Of a stretch of 64,000 nucleotides of DNA, positions 50,467 to 58,955 are shown piece by piece. A program made the translations under genes and the position numbers. The notes under the pieces are model-generated. The model was given only the letters and a program-made list of their open reading frames with translations, was not told where the DNA came from and ran no database searches. This DNA comes from VXLM01 sp965242665 (lineage in GTDB: Bacteria; Chloroflexota; Dehalococcoidia; Lucifugimonadales; VXLM01), in contig OZ251484.1 in NCBI GenBank assembly GCA_965242665.1, positions 310,001 through 374,000 of the forward strand, given 5' to 3'. Position 1 is the first letter of the stretch. Each line of letters begins with the position of its first letter.

Positions 50467-50958
50467 TCATGGGGATACCGAATTCCCGCCGGCGGCACGC
50501 CTCGTTTCCGCGATCTGGCGAGCGTGATCGGAGAGGTGGCCGATGACCAGCGAACGCATGGCCTCTCGGGCAACGCCGGAGGACGCGCCGTGTCCGTAGG
50601 TAACTGGAACATCCATGTCGGAGGAGGACATGCACTGCAGGATGCGCGACGTCTTGTCGTTCGACTCCGCAAGCCGCCGCATGACCGTGTCGATGTCGTC
50701 CCCTCTGTGCGCGTCCACTGATGCGGTGCGCCGTTCGATCTCGCTGTGTGAACGTGCAAGGTCGGATTCCTGGCTGGCATTGGCGATCTTTTCCATCCAC
50801 ATTGGCTGCATTTCGATCACGTGCGCAGCCACTTCCGACGCCGTCCACTCGCCTGGTGCTGGCGGCGAGTGCAATTCCGTGTCGGAAGCGCCGGCGAGGG
50901 AGTCCACGACTTCTTGCTGTGCAGCGCGCAAGTCATGCGCTAAGATTTCGATAGTCAT
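50467..50958 (-). CDS. DinB family protein
   Basis: 163 residues from ATG 50958 (MTIEILAHDL). A four-helix bundle of the DinB/YfiT type. The three His expected for metal binding are seen: the one in ASEVAAHVIEM and the pair in VIGHLSDHARQIAE. Members are metal-dependent thiol S-transferases or of unknown activity. It is on the same strand as, and 57 bp after, the PhyH-like gene. Confidence 0.8.
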   Translation of the reverse strand: MTIEILAHDLRAAQQEVVDSLAGASDTELHSPPAPGEWTASEVAAHVIEMQPMWMEKIANASQESDLARSHSEIERRTASVDAHRGDDIDTVMRRLAESNDKTSRILQCMSSSDMDVPVTYGHGASSGVAREAMRSLVIGHLSDHARQIAETRRAAGGNSVSP

Positions 50959-51015
50959 CGTTCGTGTTCCTCTCTGACGGTATCGCGTATTGGATGCGCG
51001 GGCGGGACTCCGCAC

Positions 51016-51804
51016 TCAGACGCTCTGGGTCTCGAATCCCCACTCCACCATATCTTCCTGAAGCGCCCTGAGCTTGGGGTTCTCGTGCTGCAGGTTCTGG
51101 ACGACTGGATGGAAGGAATAGGTCATCTCGTCGTAATAGCGGCGCAACAAGGCCATTTGCTCTTCCGTGCGGGGTTTTTGGAAGTAGTTGATGGCGTGCT
51201 GATGCCGTCCGTCGTGTCCGCCAAACGCGCCGTGGTAGGTGTTTTCCTTGAACGCCACTACGTCTCCCGGCGTCGTTTCCACTGCATAGGCAGGCAGGTC
51301 GTCGGGCCGGACGCCCCACACCTTCGCGTCGGGGGCGTCGATTCTGTCGCTGATGCGGTTCAATCTCTTGGAGAACTCACCCTTGTGCGACCCGGGTATG
51401 AATCGCAGCGCGCCGGTCTCCTTGGTGAGAGGCTCGAGATAGAAGGCGATCTTGACGTGGGGAAGTATCTCGGCGTCTTCTCCGCCGCCGTGCCAGGGCG
51501 TGTCGCCGACGTGCAGGTTCCCTTCGGTGACGTCGAGGAAGATGTCCTCGCCGAGCAGCCCTTCCGCGATAGCGAGTATCCTGGGGTCGACTATCAGGCT
51601 GTGCAGGAACGGACGGCGTTCGAAGAACGGTTGAACGGCCTGGCGCTTCTTACCGTCGAATCCGCCCACGCCCCACGCCTCAGACATGATCTCGTTCGAC
51701 TCTCGCAGCATCGTCGCCACTTCCTCCGCCGTCAACAACTGACGGAAGACCAAGAAGCCAAACGTCTCGAAGAAGTCCTTCTGATCGTCAGTTATCTTCA
51801 TCAT
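51016..51804 (-). CDS. phytanoyl-CoA dioxygenase (PhyH) family protein with HxG motif
   Basis: 262 residues from ATG 51804. PhyH family features: QKDFFETFGFLVFRQLLTAEEV, FYLEPLTKETGALRFIPGSHKG, PGDVVAFKENTYHGAFGG with the distal His, and the oxoglutarate-binding Arg in GRHQ. The first metal motif, normally HxD, reads TPWHGGGEDAE, that is H-x-G. Loss of this carboxylate is known from Fe/oxoglutarate halogenases, but a shifted ligand (the ED that follows) is possible. Substrate unknown. Confidence 0.82.
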   Translation of the reverse strand: MMKITDDQKDFFETFGFLVFRQLLTAEEVATMLRESNEIMSEAWGVGGFDGKKRQAVQPFFERRPFLHSLIVDPRILAIAEGLLGEDIFLDVTEGNLHVGDTPWHGGGEDAEILPHVKIAFYLEPLTKETGALRFIPGSHKGEFSKRLNRISDRIDAPDAKVWGVRPDDLPAYAVETTPGDVVAFKENTYHGAFGGHDGRHQHAINYFQKPRTEEQMALLRRYYDEMTYSFHPVVQNLQHENPKLRALQEDMVEWGFETQSV

Positions 51805-51942
51805 CGGCCTCCTGTCCGCGCCGCAATCAGCTCTGCCCCGAGCATGGGGCAGGTGCGGAAGCTCATTCTATGCCAGCGACAGGCGGTCGTCAACGAGCAG
51901 TCGTGACTCCAACGACTATTCAGGACGCGCCAGCGTCGACGT

Positions 51943-52368
51943 TCAGCCTTCCTCGCGCTTCGACTGCCGCCAGTACATAATGGCGGACACCGGCATGATG
52001 ACGAATACCGCGGCGACCAAGAACGTCCACATCACGTTGCTCGCTCCGGAGGGCCCAAACTTGCTGAGGTAGTTGTACAGATAGAGCGAGCTTGTGAACC
52101 CGATGACCATGGTGAATACGTCCATGTGCAGGTTCTGCATCCCCATGCCCATGTTGTGCATGTGCAGAGAGCGGCGGACGTTGACCGCCAAGATCAGGAC
52201 GAGAGTCACGAGGACGAGCGGATCGACGACCCAGTCCCATATGGCCTGGAGGGAATCCTCCCGGAGGGACTCGTTGGCCAATACGAAGTAGTAGTTGAAG
52301 GCGAACGTCACCACGCCGCACACTCCGCAGAGCGCGGACATCAGTTTCAGTGCAGTAGCCATACCCAT
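51943..52368 (-). CDS. four-helix membrane protein
   Basis: 141 residues from ATG 52368 (MGMATALKLMSALCG); an ATG two codons later and a start at 52398 are alternatives. Four hydrophobic helices: LMSALCGVCGVVTFAFNYYF, VVDPLVLVTLVLILAV, FTMVIGFTSSLYLYNYL and FLVAAVFVIMPVSAIMYW. A Met- and His-rich stretch (LHMHNMGMGMQNLHMDV) lies between helices 2 and 3 and might bind copper or another soft metal. Family not recognised. Confidence 0.6.
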   Translation of the reverse strand: MGMATALKLMSALCGVCGVVTFAFNYYFVLANESLREDSLQAIWDWVVDPLVLVTLVLILAVNVRRSLHMHNMGMGMQNLHMDVFTMVIGFTSSLYLYNYLSKFGPSGASNVMWTFLVAAVFVIMPVSAIMYWRQSKREEG

Positions 52369-52505
52369 GCGTCTCACCTCACCGTTGGGAGTTTGCAAGG
52401 ATTAGGGTTACAGATTGCGGCGCAGATGTAAAGGGGGTTCGCCGGCTGGATTCATGGGTTGGGTCGAGGCGGGGCCGGATGGCCCTGCCTCAACCGTTTG
52501 GGAGT

Positions 52506-55130
52506 CTAATCCTCGTACCATCCCGAGCCGAAGATCAACCCGTCGTGCTTGACGACCCAGGAATGCTTCTGCCCATTGACGCGAGTCACCGGGTTCAAGT
52601 AGGTGTAGTCCACCCAGCTGCCGTCCTCGGTAGTAGCCGCGAACTCGGAGCCGTAGTCGTACCCCGTAACGTCTACCATGGCCTCGTATCCAAGGCCTAC
52701 TCGTTCCGGGCGTGCGGCGTGGGAGACGATCTTCCCTTCTTCGTCGATGATGAAGACGTACCAGGGGCCGTCTGTGCTTTCTGGGGTGTTGTAGTACTCG
52801 ATCGTAGCGTCTCGACCGTCCGCGTCGTAGCGTTGAATTGCCTGATGCACGAAGAGTTGCGTGTATGTTGGAGGGTCAGCCTCTATGTCGACGTTCCGCT
52901 CGTACCATCCGGAGCCGAAGATGAGTCCGTCGCGCCGCACGACCCAGCTGTGCTTGCGCTCGTACTTGTTGTCGTCCGCAGGGTTGATGTACACGTAATC
53001 GACCCAGCGCCCATCTTCATCCGCGGCCAGCATGTCCACGCCGAAGTCGTACCCCGTGATGTCCGTCCCCAGCGGGCCCTTTACGTCCTGGCCTATGTTG
53101 GCGGGCACAGTGGGATGGACGATGACCTTGTCGTTCTCATCGAAGACGAAGACGTACCAATCGCCGTCGACGCTCTCTGTAGTGCTGTAGTAGTCGATCA
53201 CGGCTTGGCGGCCGGCAGTGTCGTAGAGTTGAACGGCCCTTTCGACGAATACCTTGGTGTATGCGCTGGGTTCACTTGTCTTCGATGGGCCGGACTCGTA
53301 CCAACCGGAGCCGAAGATGAGCCCGTCGTACCGCACGACCCAGGCGTGCTTCGAACTCACTTCACCCGACGGGTTTGGGAACCGGTAATCGACCCATCGC
53401 CCCCCTTCGGCGGCAGCCGCAGAGATGACGAGTCCGTGGGGGTAGCCGTTCGAGTCTCTGGACTCCTTGATATCCGTCCCCCGAGTCTCGGCGAGGAGGG
53501 GGTACGAGATGAAGAAGTCGTCTTCGTCGAGGATGTACATGTACCAGTCGCCGTCCACGCTCTCCTGCGTGTTGTAGTATGCGATTGTGGCGTCCCGCCC
53601 AAGTACGTCGTAGAGATGGATGGCGCTGTCCACGAAAGCTTTGGTATAGGCGGCGGGGGCTTCCGTCTGGGAGGGGCCGTCCTCGTACCAGCCAGAGCCG
53701 AAGATGAGGCCGTCGTACCGCATGACCCAGGCATGCTTCGATCGTACGGCGCCGGACGGGTCTTGGAATTTGTAGTTGACCCAACTGCCATCTTCGTTGG
53801 CGGCTGTCGAGATCATGATCCCATGCGGGTAGCCATTGGATCCCTTTGACTCCTTGAGATCGGTTCCTCGAAGCGAGGCGACGATTGGATGGGAGAGGAA
53901 GATGTCGTCTTCGTCGACGATGAACACGTACCAGTCGCCATCCACGCTTTCCGATGTGTTGTAGTATGCGACCGTCGCTTCGCGGCCATCGCGGTCGTAG
54001 CGTTTTATGGCGTCATCCACGTAGGCCTTGGTAAATGCGGCGGGGTTGTCTTTGGTAGCGGCCTCGACATCCCGCTCGTACCATCCGGAGCCGAAGATGA
54101 GCCCGTCGCGCCGCACGACCCAGCTGTGCTTGCGCTCGTACTTGTCGTCGTTCGCAGGGTTGATGTACACGTAATCGACCCAGCGCCCATCTTCATCCGC
54201 GGCCAGCATGTCCACGCCGAAGTCGTACCCCGTGATGTCCGTCCCCAGCGGGCCCTTTATGTCCTGGCCTATGTTGGCGGGCACAGTGGGGTGGACGATG
54301 ATCTCGTCGTTCTCGTCGATGATGAATACGTACCAATCGCCGTCGACGCTCTCTGGAGTGCTGTAGTAGTCGAGCGCGACTTGGCGGCCGGCGGTCTCGT
54401 AGAGGTGTACTGCGCGCTCCACGAACAACTCGGTGTACTCACCGGGTTCGCTCGTCTTGGAAGGACCGTCTTCATACCAGCCGGAGCCGAAGAGCAGTCC
54501 GTCGTGCTTGACGACCCAGGAGTGCTTGGATTGCACGGTGTTCTTGTTCGGGTTTGGGTAGACATAGTCGACCCACCTGCCCTTTTCGGTGGCGGAGTTG
54601 ACTATCGCAAGACCGAGCGGGTAGCCGTCGGGCCCTGTCTCGTCCTTGATGTCGGTACCAACGAGAGTGGGGATGGCTGCGTGGGATACTACGACATCAT
54701 TCTCGTCGATGATGAATACGTACCAATCGCCGTTCATGCTCTCCGGAGTGTTGTAGTAGGCGACGGCGGCCTCGCGCCCATCGGAGCGATACCGGTTTAT
54801 TGCTTCTTCCACGAACGTCTGGGTGTAGGCGGCAGGGCCGGATGCAGACGAACCAACGGCGAGGGTGAGCCGCTCGAGCTGATTCCGCACCAATGCAAGT
54901 TCGCCGCGTACTTCGCTCACTTGGCCGCGAGCGAGATTCAAGTCATCGCGCACTCCGCTCATCTGGCTGCGCACGAGGGTCAACTCGTCCTGGATATCGT
55001 TCAACTGATCGTTCACACCAGGAGTTTGGGCCCGAACTTCGGACCTACTGCTCATCACTGCAACGACAAAGACCAAGCCTATGAGGACAGCCAGGCTTGC
55101 AATGCCGCCTCCCATCCATTTCTTCATCAT
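52506..55130 (-). CDS. membrane-anchored protein with six tandem cache domains
   Basis: 874 residues from ATG 55130, with AAGGAG upstream. An N-terminal membrane helix (IASLAVLIGLVFVVAVM) is followed by a coiled coil (about 40-90). Six cache-like domains of about 122 residues each follow (about 101-222, 231-352, 364-484, 493-613, 622-744, 754-874). Each has a YYNTPES-DGDWYVFI-DE strand set and ends GLIFGSGWYE. There is no kinase, methyl-accepting or other output domain, and no helix after the array. Domains 2 and 5 are nearly identical. Probably an extracytoplasmic small-molecule sensor or binding protein; output unknown. Confidence 0.8.
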   Translation of the reverse strand: MMKKWMGGGIASLAVLIGLVFVVAVMSSRSEVRAQTPGVNDQLNDIQDELTLVRSQMSGVRDDLNLARGQVSEVRGELALVRNQLERLTLAVGSSASGPAAYTQTFVEEAINRYRSDGREAAVAYYNTPESMNGDWYVFIIDENDVVVSHAAIPTLVGTDIKDETGPDGYPLGLAIVNSATEKGRWVDYVYPNPNKNTVQSKHSWVVKHDGLLFGSGWYEDGPSKTSEPGEYTELFVERAVHLYETAGRQVALDYYSTPESVDGDWYVFIIDENDEIIVHPTVPANIGQDIKGPLGTDITGYDFGVDMLAADEDGRWVDYVYINPANDDKYERKHSWVVRRDGLIFGSGWYERDVEAATKDNPAAFTKAYVDDAIKRYDRDGREATVAYYNTSESVDGDWYVFIVDEDDIFLSHPIVASLRGTDLKESKGSNGYPHGIMISTAANEDGSWVNYKFQDPSGAVRSKHAWVMRYDGLIFGSGWYEDGPSQTEAPAAYTKAFVDSAIHLYDVLGRDATIAYYNTQESVDGDWYMYILDEDDFFISYPLLAETRGTDIKESRDSNGYPHGLVISAAAAEGGRWVDYRFPNPSGEVSSKHAWVVRYDGLIFGSGWYESGPSKTSEPSAYTKVFVERAVQLYDTAGRQAVIDYYSTTESVDGDWYVFVFDENDKVIVHPTVPANIGQDVKGPLGTDITGYDFGVDMLAADEDGRWVDYVYINPADDNKYERKHSWVVRRDGLIFGSGWYERNVDIEADPPTYTQLFVHQAIQRYDADGRDATIEYYNTPESTDGPWYVFIIDEEGKIVSHAARPERVGLGYEAMVDVTGYDYGSEFAATTEDGSWVDYTYLNPVTRVNGQKHSWVVKHDGLIFGSGWYED

Positions 55131-55311
55131 TAGCGACTTCTCCTTCCTTTGCAGGGCTGATTTCGACTTCCCGGTTTCCGCCGGTGAGCGCTCCGCTCCT
55201 CCACTACTTCACAATATAAGGCATACCAAGGAGCAACCGCAACGTTTTCGGACAGATGGTTTTGTTCTATCGGCGTAGGCTGCGCGCAGTAGACATGCCG
55301 TTCACCGCGTA

Positions 55312-57690
55312 CTAATGCTCCGAGAGCGGCGAGGCTGATTCCCCAGGGCGGAACTCGCTCCTCCAGGTCTTGCCCTCTTCCCCATCGAACTGGCCGGTCG
55401 ATATGTGCTGAATATCGTAATCCGGAAGGTCTCGTACCGCAATACACCTCCCGTCGTCCACGGTGCCGTATAAAGAGAAGCCAAAGTCGAGGTTGTCGAA
55501 CCCGTATTCCTTGCGGGCGTCCGGGAGATCCTCTGCGTCCGTTGGGGTTACGTGCAGGAAGAAGCGTGCATCGACATCATCGGCAGCGCACGGCTCCTTG
55601 ACGTAGATCATGCTTCCCTCCCGAACGTAGACGTCGAAGACGGACTGCGCGGCCGGTGCGCTGTTCGCAGCCATAGCGTACTCATACGCAGAGAGCAGCG
55701 CGCCGGACTCTCCAAGGCGGATCTCACCCTCCCAGAGACGGCGCTCCGCTCCGCTAAACTGGCCGGTCGATATGTGCGCAATGTCGTACTCCGGAAGATC
55801 CCGTACTCCAATGCACTTCCCGTCGATCGCCATGCCGTGCAAGAAGAACTCGAAGTCGAGGTTGTCGAACCCGTACTGTCTGCGGTCGTCTGGCAAGTCC
55901 TCGACGCTTGTCGGGGTTACGTGCAGGAAGAATTCCGCGGCGGGGTCATCGAGCGAGCATGGCTCCTTGACGTAGATCAGGGTCCTATCCCTTATGTAGA
56001 TGTCGAAGACAAACCGCGCGTTCGGCTCGTTGTTCGCAGCATACTGGTACGCCGAAAGCAAGGCGCGGCGCTCCTCCTGAAACTGGTCTCGCGAAAATGG
56101 ATCCTTCCAGAGGTAGAGACGGTACGACCCCTCGCTGCCGACTATCTGAATGTCTTCGCCCTCTGTAGAGAGCGTTTCGATCATAGGCGGCGGCTGGGGA
56201 CTCTGTCTAACTATAAACCACATCCTCTCCGCCTCCGGCAATTTCCGGAAGAGATAATCGATGCATACTTCAATAGGGTCTCTCGTCCAGTCCCTAGTGC
56301 TGAAAGTCCAGTAACAGTAATTTTCCCTCCATCCTTTGTGATAGAACTCAACCGTGGGAACGGCTGGCCTGGCTACATATGCTACGTCCCCTTCACGTTC
56401 GTGCCCTTCCAACGTCAGGACAAGAGACTCGATGCCGGCCTTTGCCCAAATGTAGCGGTATATGCCGCTGCCCCTGACGGCGGCTGTTCCGCTGAGTACG
56501 ATGACGCCCGCAATCAGTGCCATCTCAAGATGTACGAGCCGCGCGCGCCGTGTGAGCGTGGACAGGTCGACGGCGATGGAATGGAGCGCGTGTCCAAACG
56601 CCAGCAAGATAATCGGGGCAAGGTACATGCATTGCCGCAGGCCGCCGTATGGGTATGCGAGTATCAGGGCGGCGCACGCAGCGACCGCAAGAGAAAGCAG
56701 GAACAGGATCGTAATCGCATCCAAGCGAGCCTTCCAGAATGACCATATCAGGAATACTCCGATCCCTCCAATCCCCAGGATGGTAAGTACGTCCGTCGTC
56801 AAGTGGAAGCGAATTACCGCTTCCGTCCGAGACAGTACGAACCATATCATCGCCGGTACATCGCTGTATTCGCCCGAGTAGTAACCCGGCGCAAACCCTC
56901 TCATATGGCCAGGGCCGGTGAATATGCCTAGGTCCCAATGATGGCGGAACGTCGTCGCGTAGCTTATGGCGCATCCCGCCGCAAACGAGACCGCCGGACT
57001 GGCCAAGTATATGAGTCTGCTCCAAACCCGCCTCTCGCGGAAATGCAATCCATGCCGCAGCGAATCTCGACGGCCCCAGAGCGTCTTCCCTTCGATGACC
57101 GCGATCGTCCCCAATACGGCTATGCCAAAGAGAACGAGACCGTATTGTAGCAGGGGCGCGGCGAACAACGATCCGCAGAGGAGAACGTATGCACCTCTCC
57201 CCTGTTTGCGCTGTTTGCGATTCGCTTGGATGTACGACAGCAGACCAACGATCATCAACGCTGCCAAGAACGCGTCGATGGAGTATTCCCGCGCGTCCCG
57301 GGAGTGCCAGATCGCTTCGAAGGATCCCGTAGAGAGTAAGGCAGCGACGAACGCCGCCCACCGACTCACGCCGACGCGGGGCAATAGGAAGAGGAAGACG
57401 GCGATGGTGAGCACGCCCGCAATGGCCGGCACGATGCGAATGCTGAGAGGGGAACTCTCCACTTTCTGCACCGCATACAAGACCAGCGGATAGAGTATCG
57501 GAGAGGAGTTGTGGTCACGCGTGTTGTCGAGGACTTCCTCCAGCGTGCCTACCCGAGAGTTATTGGCCGCTCTGGGTTCGTCGCCCCATATGCCTTTCCC
57601 CGGCAGGTCGTAGAAGCGCAGCGCCGCCGCAACGAGGAGGAGACATACGGCGGCAGCGTAGTAGAGGCGGGTCTTGCTGCGGTTGGACAT
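55312..57690 (-). CDS. GT39-like membrane protein with two C-terminal FLHVTP domains
   Basis: About 792 residues from ATG 57690 (MSNRSKTRLYY); the frame is open to 57855 and no ribosome site settles the start. The first loop has KGIWGDEPRAANNS with the acidic pair of ArnT/PMT-type transferases, then about ten helices. After a soluble region (about 420-560) come two copies of the Cys-containing domain (56013-55715 and 55644-55345). Each has LIYVKEPC, FFLHVTP, YGFDNLDF and YDI-HISTGQF. The same domain ends the proteins at 17061 and 21057 as one copy. Likely transfers a lipid-linked sugar; substrate unknown. Confidence 0.72.
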   Translation of the reverse strand: MSNRSKTRLYYAAAVCLLLVAAALRFYDLPGKGIWGDEPRAANNSRVGTLEEVLDNTRDHNSSPILYPLVLYAVQKVESSPLSIRIVPAIAGVLTIAVFLFLLPRVGVSRWAAFVAALLSTGSFEAIWHSRDAREYSIDAFLAALMIVGLLSYIQANRKQRKQGRGAYVLLCGSLFAAPLLQYGLVLFGIAVLGTIAVIEGKTLWGRRDSLRHGLHFRERRVWSRLIYLASPAVSFAAGCAISYATTFRHHWDLGIFTGPGHMRGFAPGYYSGEYSDVPAMIWFVLSRTEAVIRFHLTTDVLTILGIGGIGVFLIWSFWKARLDAITILFLLSLAVAACAALILAYPYGGLRQCMYLAPIILLAFGHALHSIAVDLSTLTRRARLVHLEMALIAGVIVLSGTAAVRGSGIYRYIWAKAGIESLVLTLEGHEREGDVAYVARPAVPTVEFYHKGWRENYCYWTFSTRDWTRDPIEVCIDYLFRKLPEAERMWFIVRQSPQPPPMIETLSTEGEDIQIVGSEGSYRLYLWKDPFSRDQFQEERRALLSAYQYAANNEPNARFVFDIYIRDRTLIYVKEPCSLDDPAAEFFLHVTPTSVEDLPDDRRQYGFDNLDFEFFLHGMAIDGKCIGVRDLPEYDIAHISTGQFSGAERRLWEGEIRLGESGALLSAYEYAMAANSAPAAQSVFDVYVREGSMIYVKEPCAADDVDARFFLHVTPTDAEDLPDARKEYGFDNLDFGFSLYGTVDDGRCIAVRDLPDYDIQHISTGQFDGEEGKTWRSEFRPGESASPLSEH

Positions 57691-57892
57691 TGGGGAGGAG
57701 CGCGATTGATTGGTCGATATGCGCTCGTCATCGTACTCCGAAAGAGCGCGGAGCGCAACACGCCTCCCAATAGGATTCGTTACAGGGGGTGTTGATACCG
57801 AGCAGCGATTCGGAGTATGGTGTTCGGCGGACGCGGTTGTTAGAATCGTCACCACAGGTCAATAACGTATCGAATCCAACCGAGGAGCATCC

Positions 57893-58933
57893 ATGCGAAT
57901 CGTCGAACTCCGAAGCGACACGAAGACCTTGCCCACGCCCGCCATGCGCGAAGCGATGGCCGCCTCCCGCTATGGGGATGATATGGAAGGGGACGACCCG
58001 ACGGTCAACAGGCTGGAGGCCATGGCCGCGGATATGCTCGGAAAAGAGGCCGGGCTTCTGCTGAGCAGCGGCACGATGGGAAATTTGGTTCCGATATTGG
58101 CCCTCTGCCAGCGAGGGGACGATATCATCATCGGTGACAAGTCGCACATCTACCGCGCCGAGGCAGGCGGGGCGTCGGCCTTGGGGGGGGTTGCGTACAA
58201 CCCCATCCCGAACCAACCGGACGGTACGCTGGATCCGGCCGAGGTCGAAGCGAACATACACCCGGCCGACCAGCACTATTCGCGGACCCGGCTCGTTGCG
58301 TTGGAAAACACTCACAACGCCTGCAACGGACGCGCGCTCACGCCGGACGATATCAAGCCAGTCGCAGGAGTGGCTCATGCACACGGCATACCGCTCCATA
58401 TAGACGGGGCGCGGCTGTTCAACGCCGCGGTGGCGCTGGAAACGCCACCGGCCGAACTCGTGAAGGACGCAGACACGGCGACCTTCTGCCTCTCCAAGGG
58501 TCTGGGTTGTCCTGTAGGCTCACTACTAGTGGGCGATCACGAGACGATCGACAAAGCGCGGAAGGTGCGCAAGATGCTGGGAGGAGCCATGCGGCAGGCG
58601 GGCGTCATCGCGGCCCCTGGCATCGTCGCACTCGAGACGATGATCGACCGATTGGCGGACGACCACGCCAACGCGGGGCGGCTCGCGCAGGGCCTTTCAC
58701 GAATACAAGGATTCGATATCGACCCCAAGGACGTCCACACGAACCTCGTGTTCGTCAGCATCACTCCGGAGATGCCCGCGGGTATCGCAGGCAAGCTGAA
58801 CGAACGAGGAATCAAAGTCGGCGACCGAGGCAACGGCACATGGAGGCTAGTTACCCACAACGACGTGTCGTCGGAGGATATCGACTACGCCCTGGACGTG
58901 ATCGAGACGACGATCGAAGAGTCCACAACCTAG
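57893..58933 (+). CDS. ltaE: low-specificity L-threonine aldolase
   Basis: 346 residues from ATG 57893. A PLP enzyme of the beta-eliminating lyase family: VELRSDTKTLPTPAMREAM, GDDMEGDDPTVNRLE, SSGTMGNLVPIL, HIDGARLFNAAVAL with the PLP-binding Asp, and FCLSKGLGCPVGS with the Schiff-base Lys. It splits threonine to glycine and acetaldehyde. It is divergent from the membrane transferase gene and convergent with rarA. Confidence 0.93.
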   Translation: MRIVELRSDTKTLPTPAMREAMAASRYGDDMEGDDPTVNRLEAMAADMLGKEAGLLLSSGTMGNLVPILALCQRGDDIIIGDKSHIYRAEAGGASALGGVAYNPIPNQPDGTLDPAEVEANIHPADQHYSRTRLVALENTHNACNGRALTPDDIKPVAGVAHAHGIPLHIDGARLFNAAVALETPPAELVKDADTATFCLSKGLGCPVGSLLVGDHETIDKARKVRKMLGGAMRQAGVIAAPGIVALETMIDRLADDHANAGRLAQGLSRIQGFDIDPKDVHTNLVFVSITPEMPAGIAGKLNERGIKVGDRGNGTWRLVTHNDVSSEDIDYALDVIETTIEESTT

Positions 58934-58955
58934 AGGGTTTGGCTGCCGCGCGATT

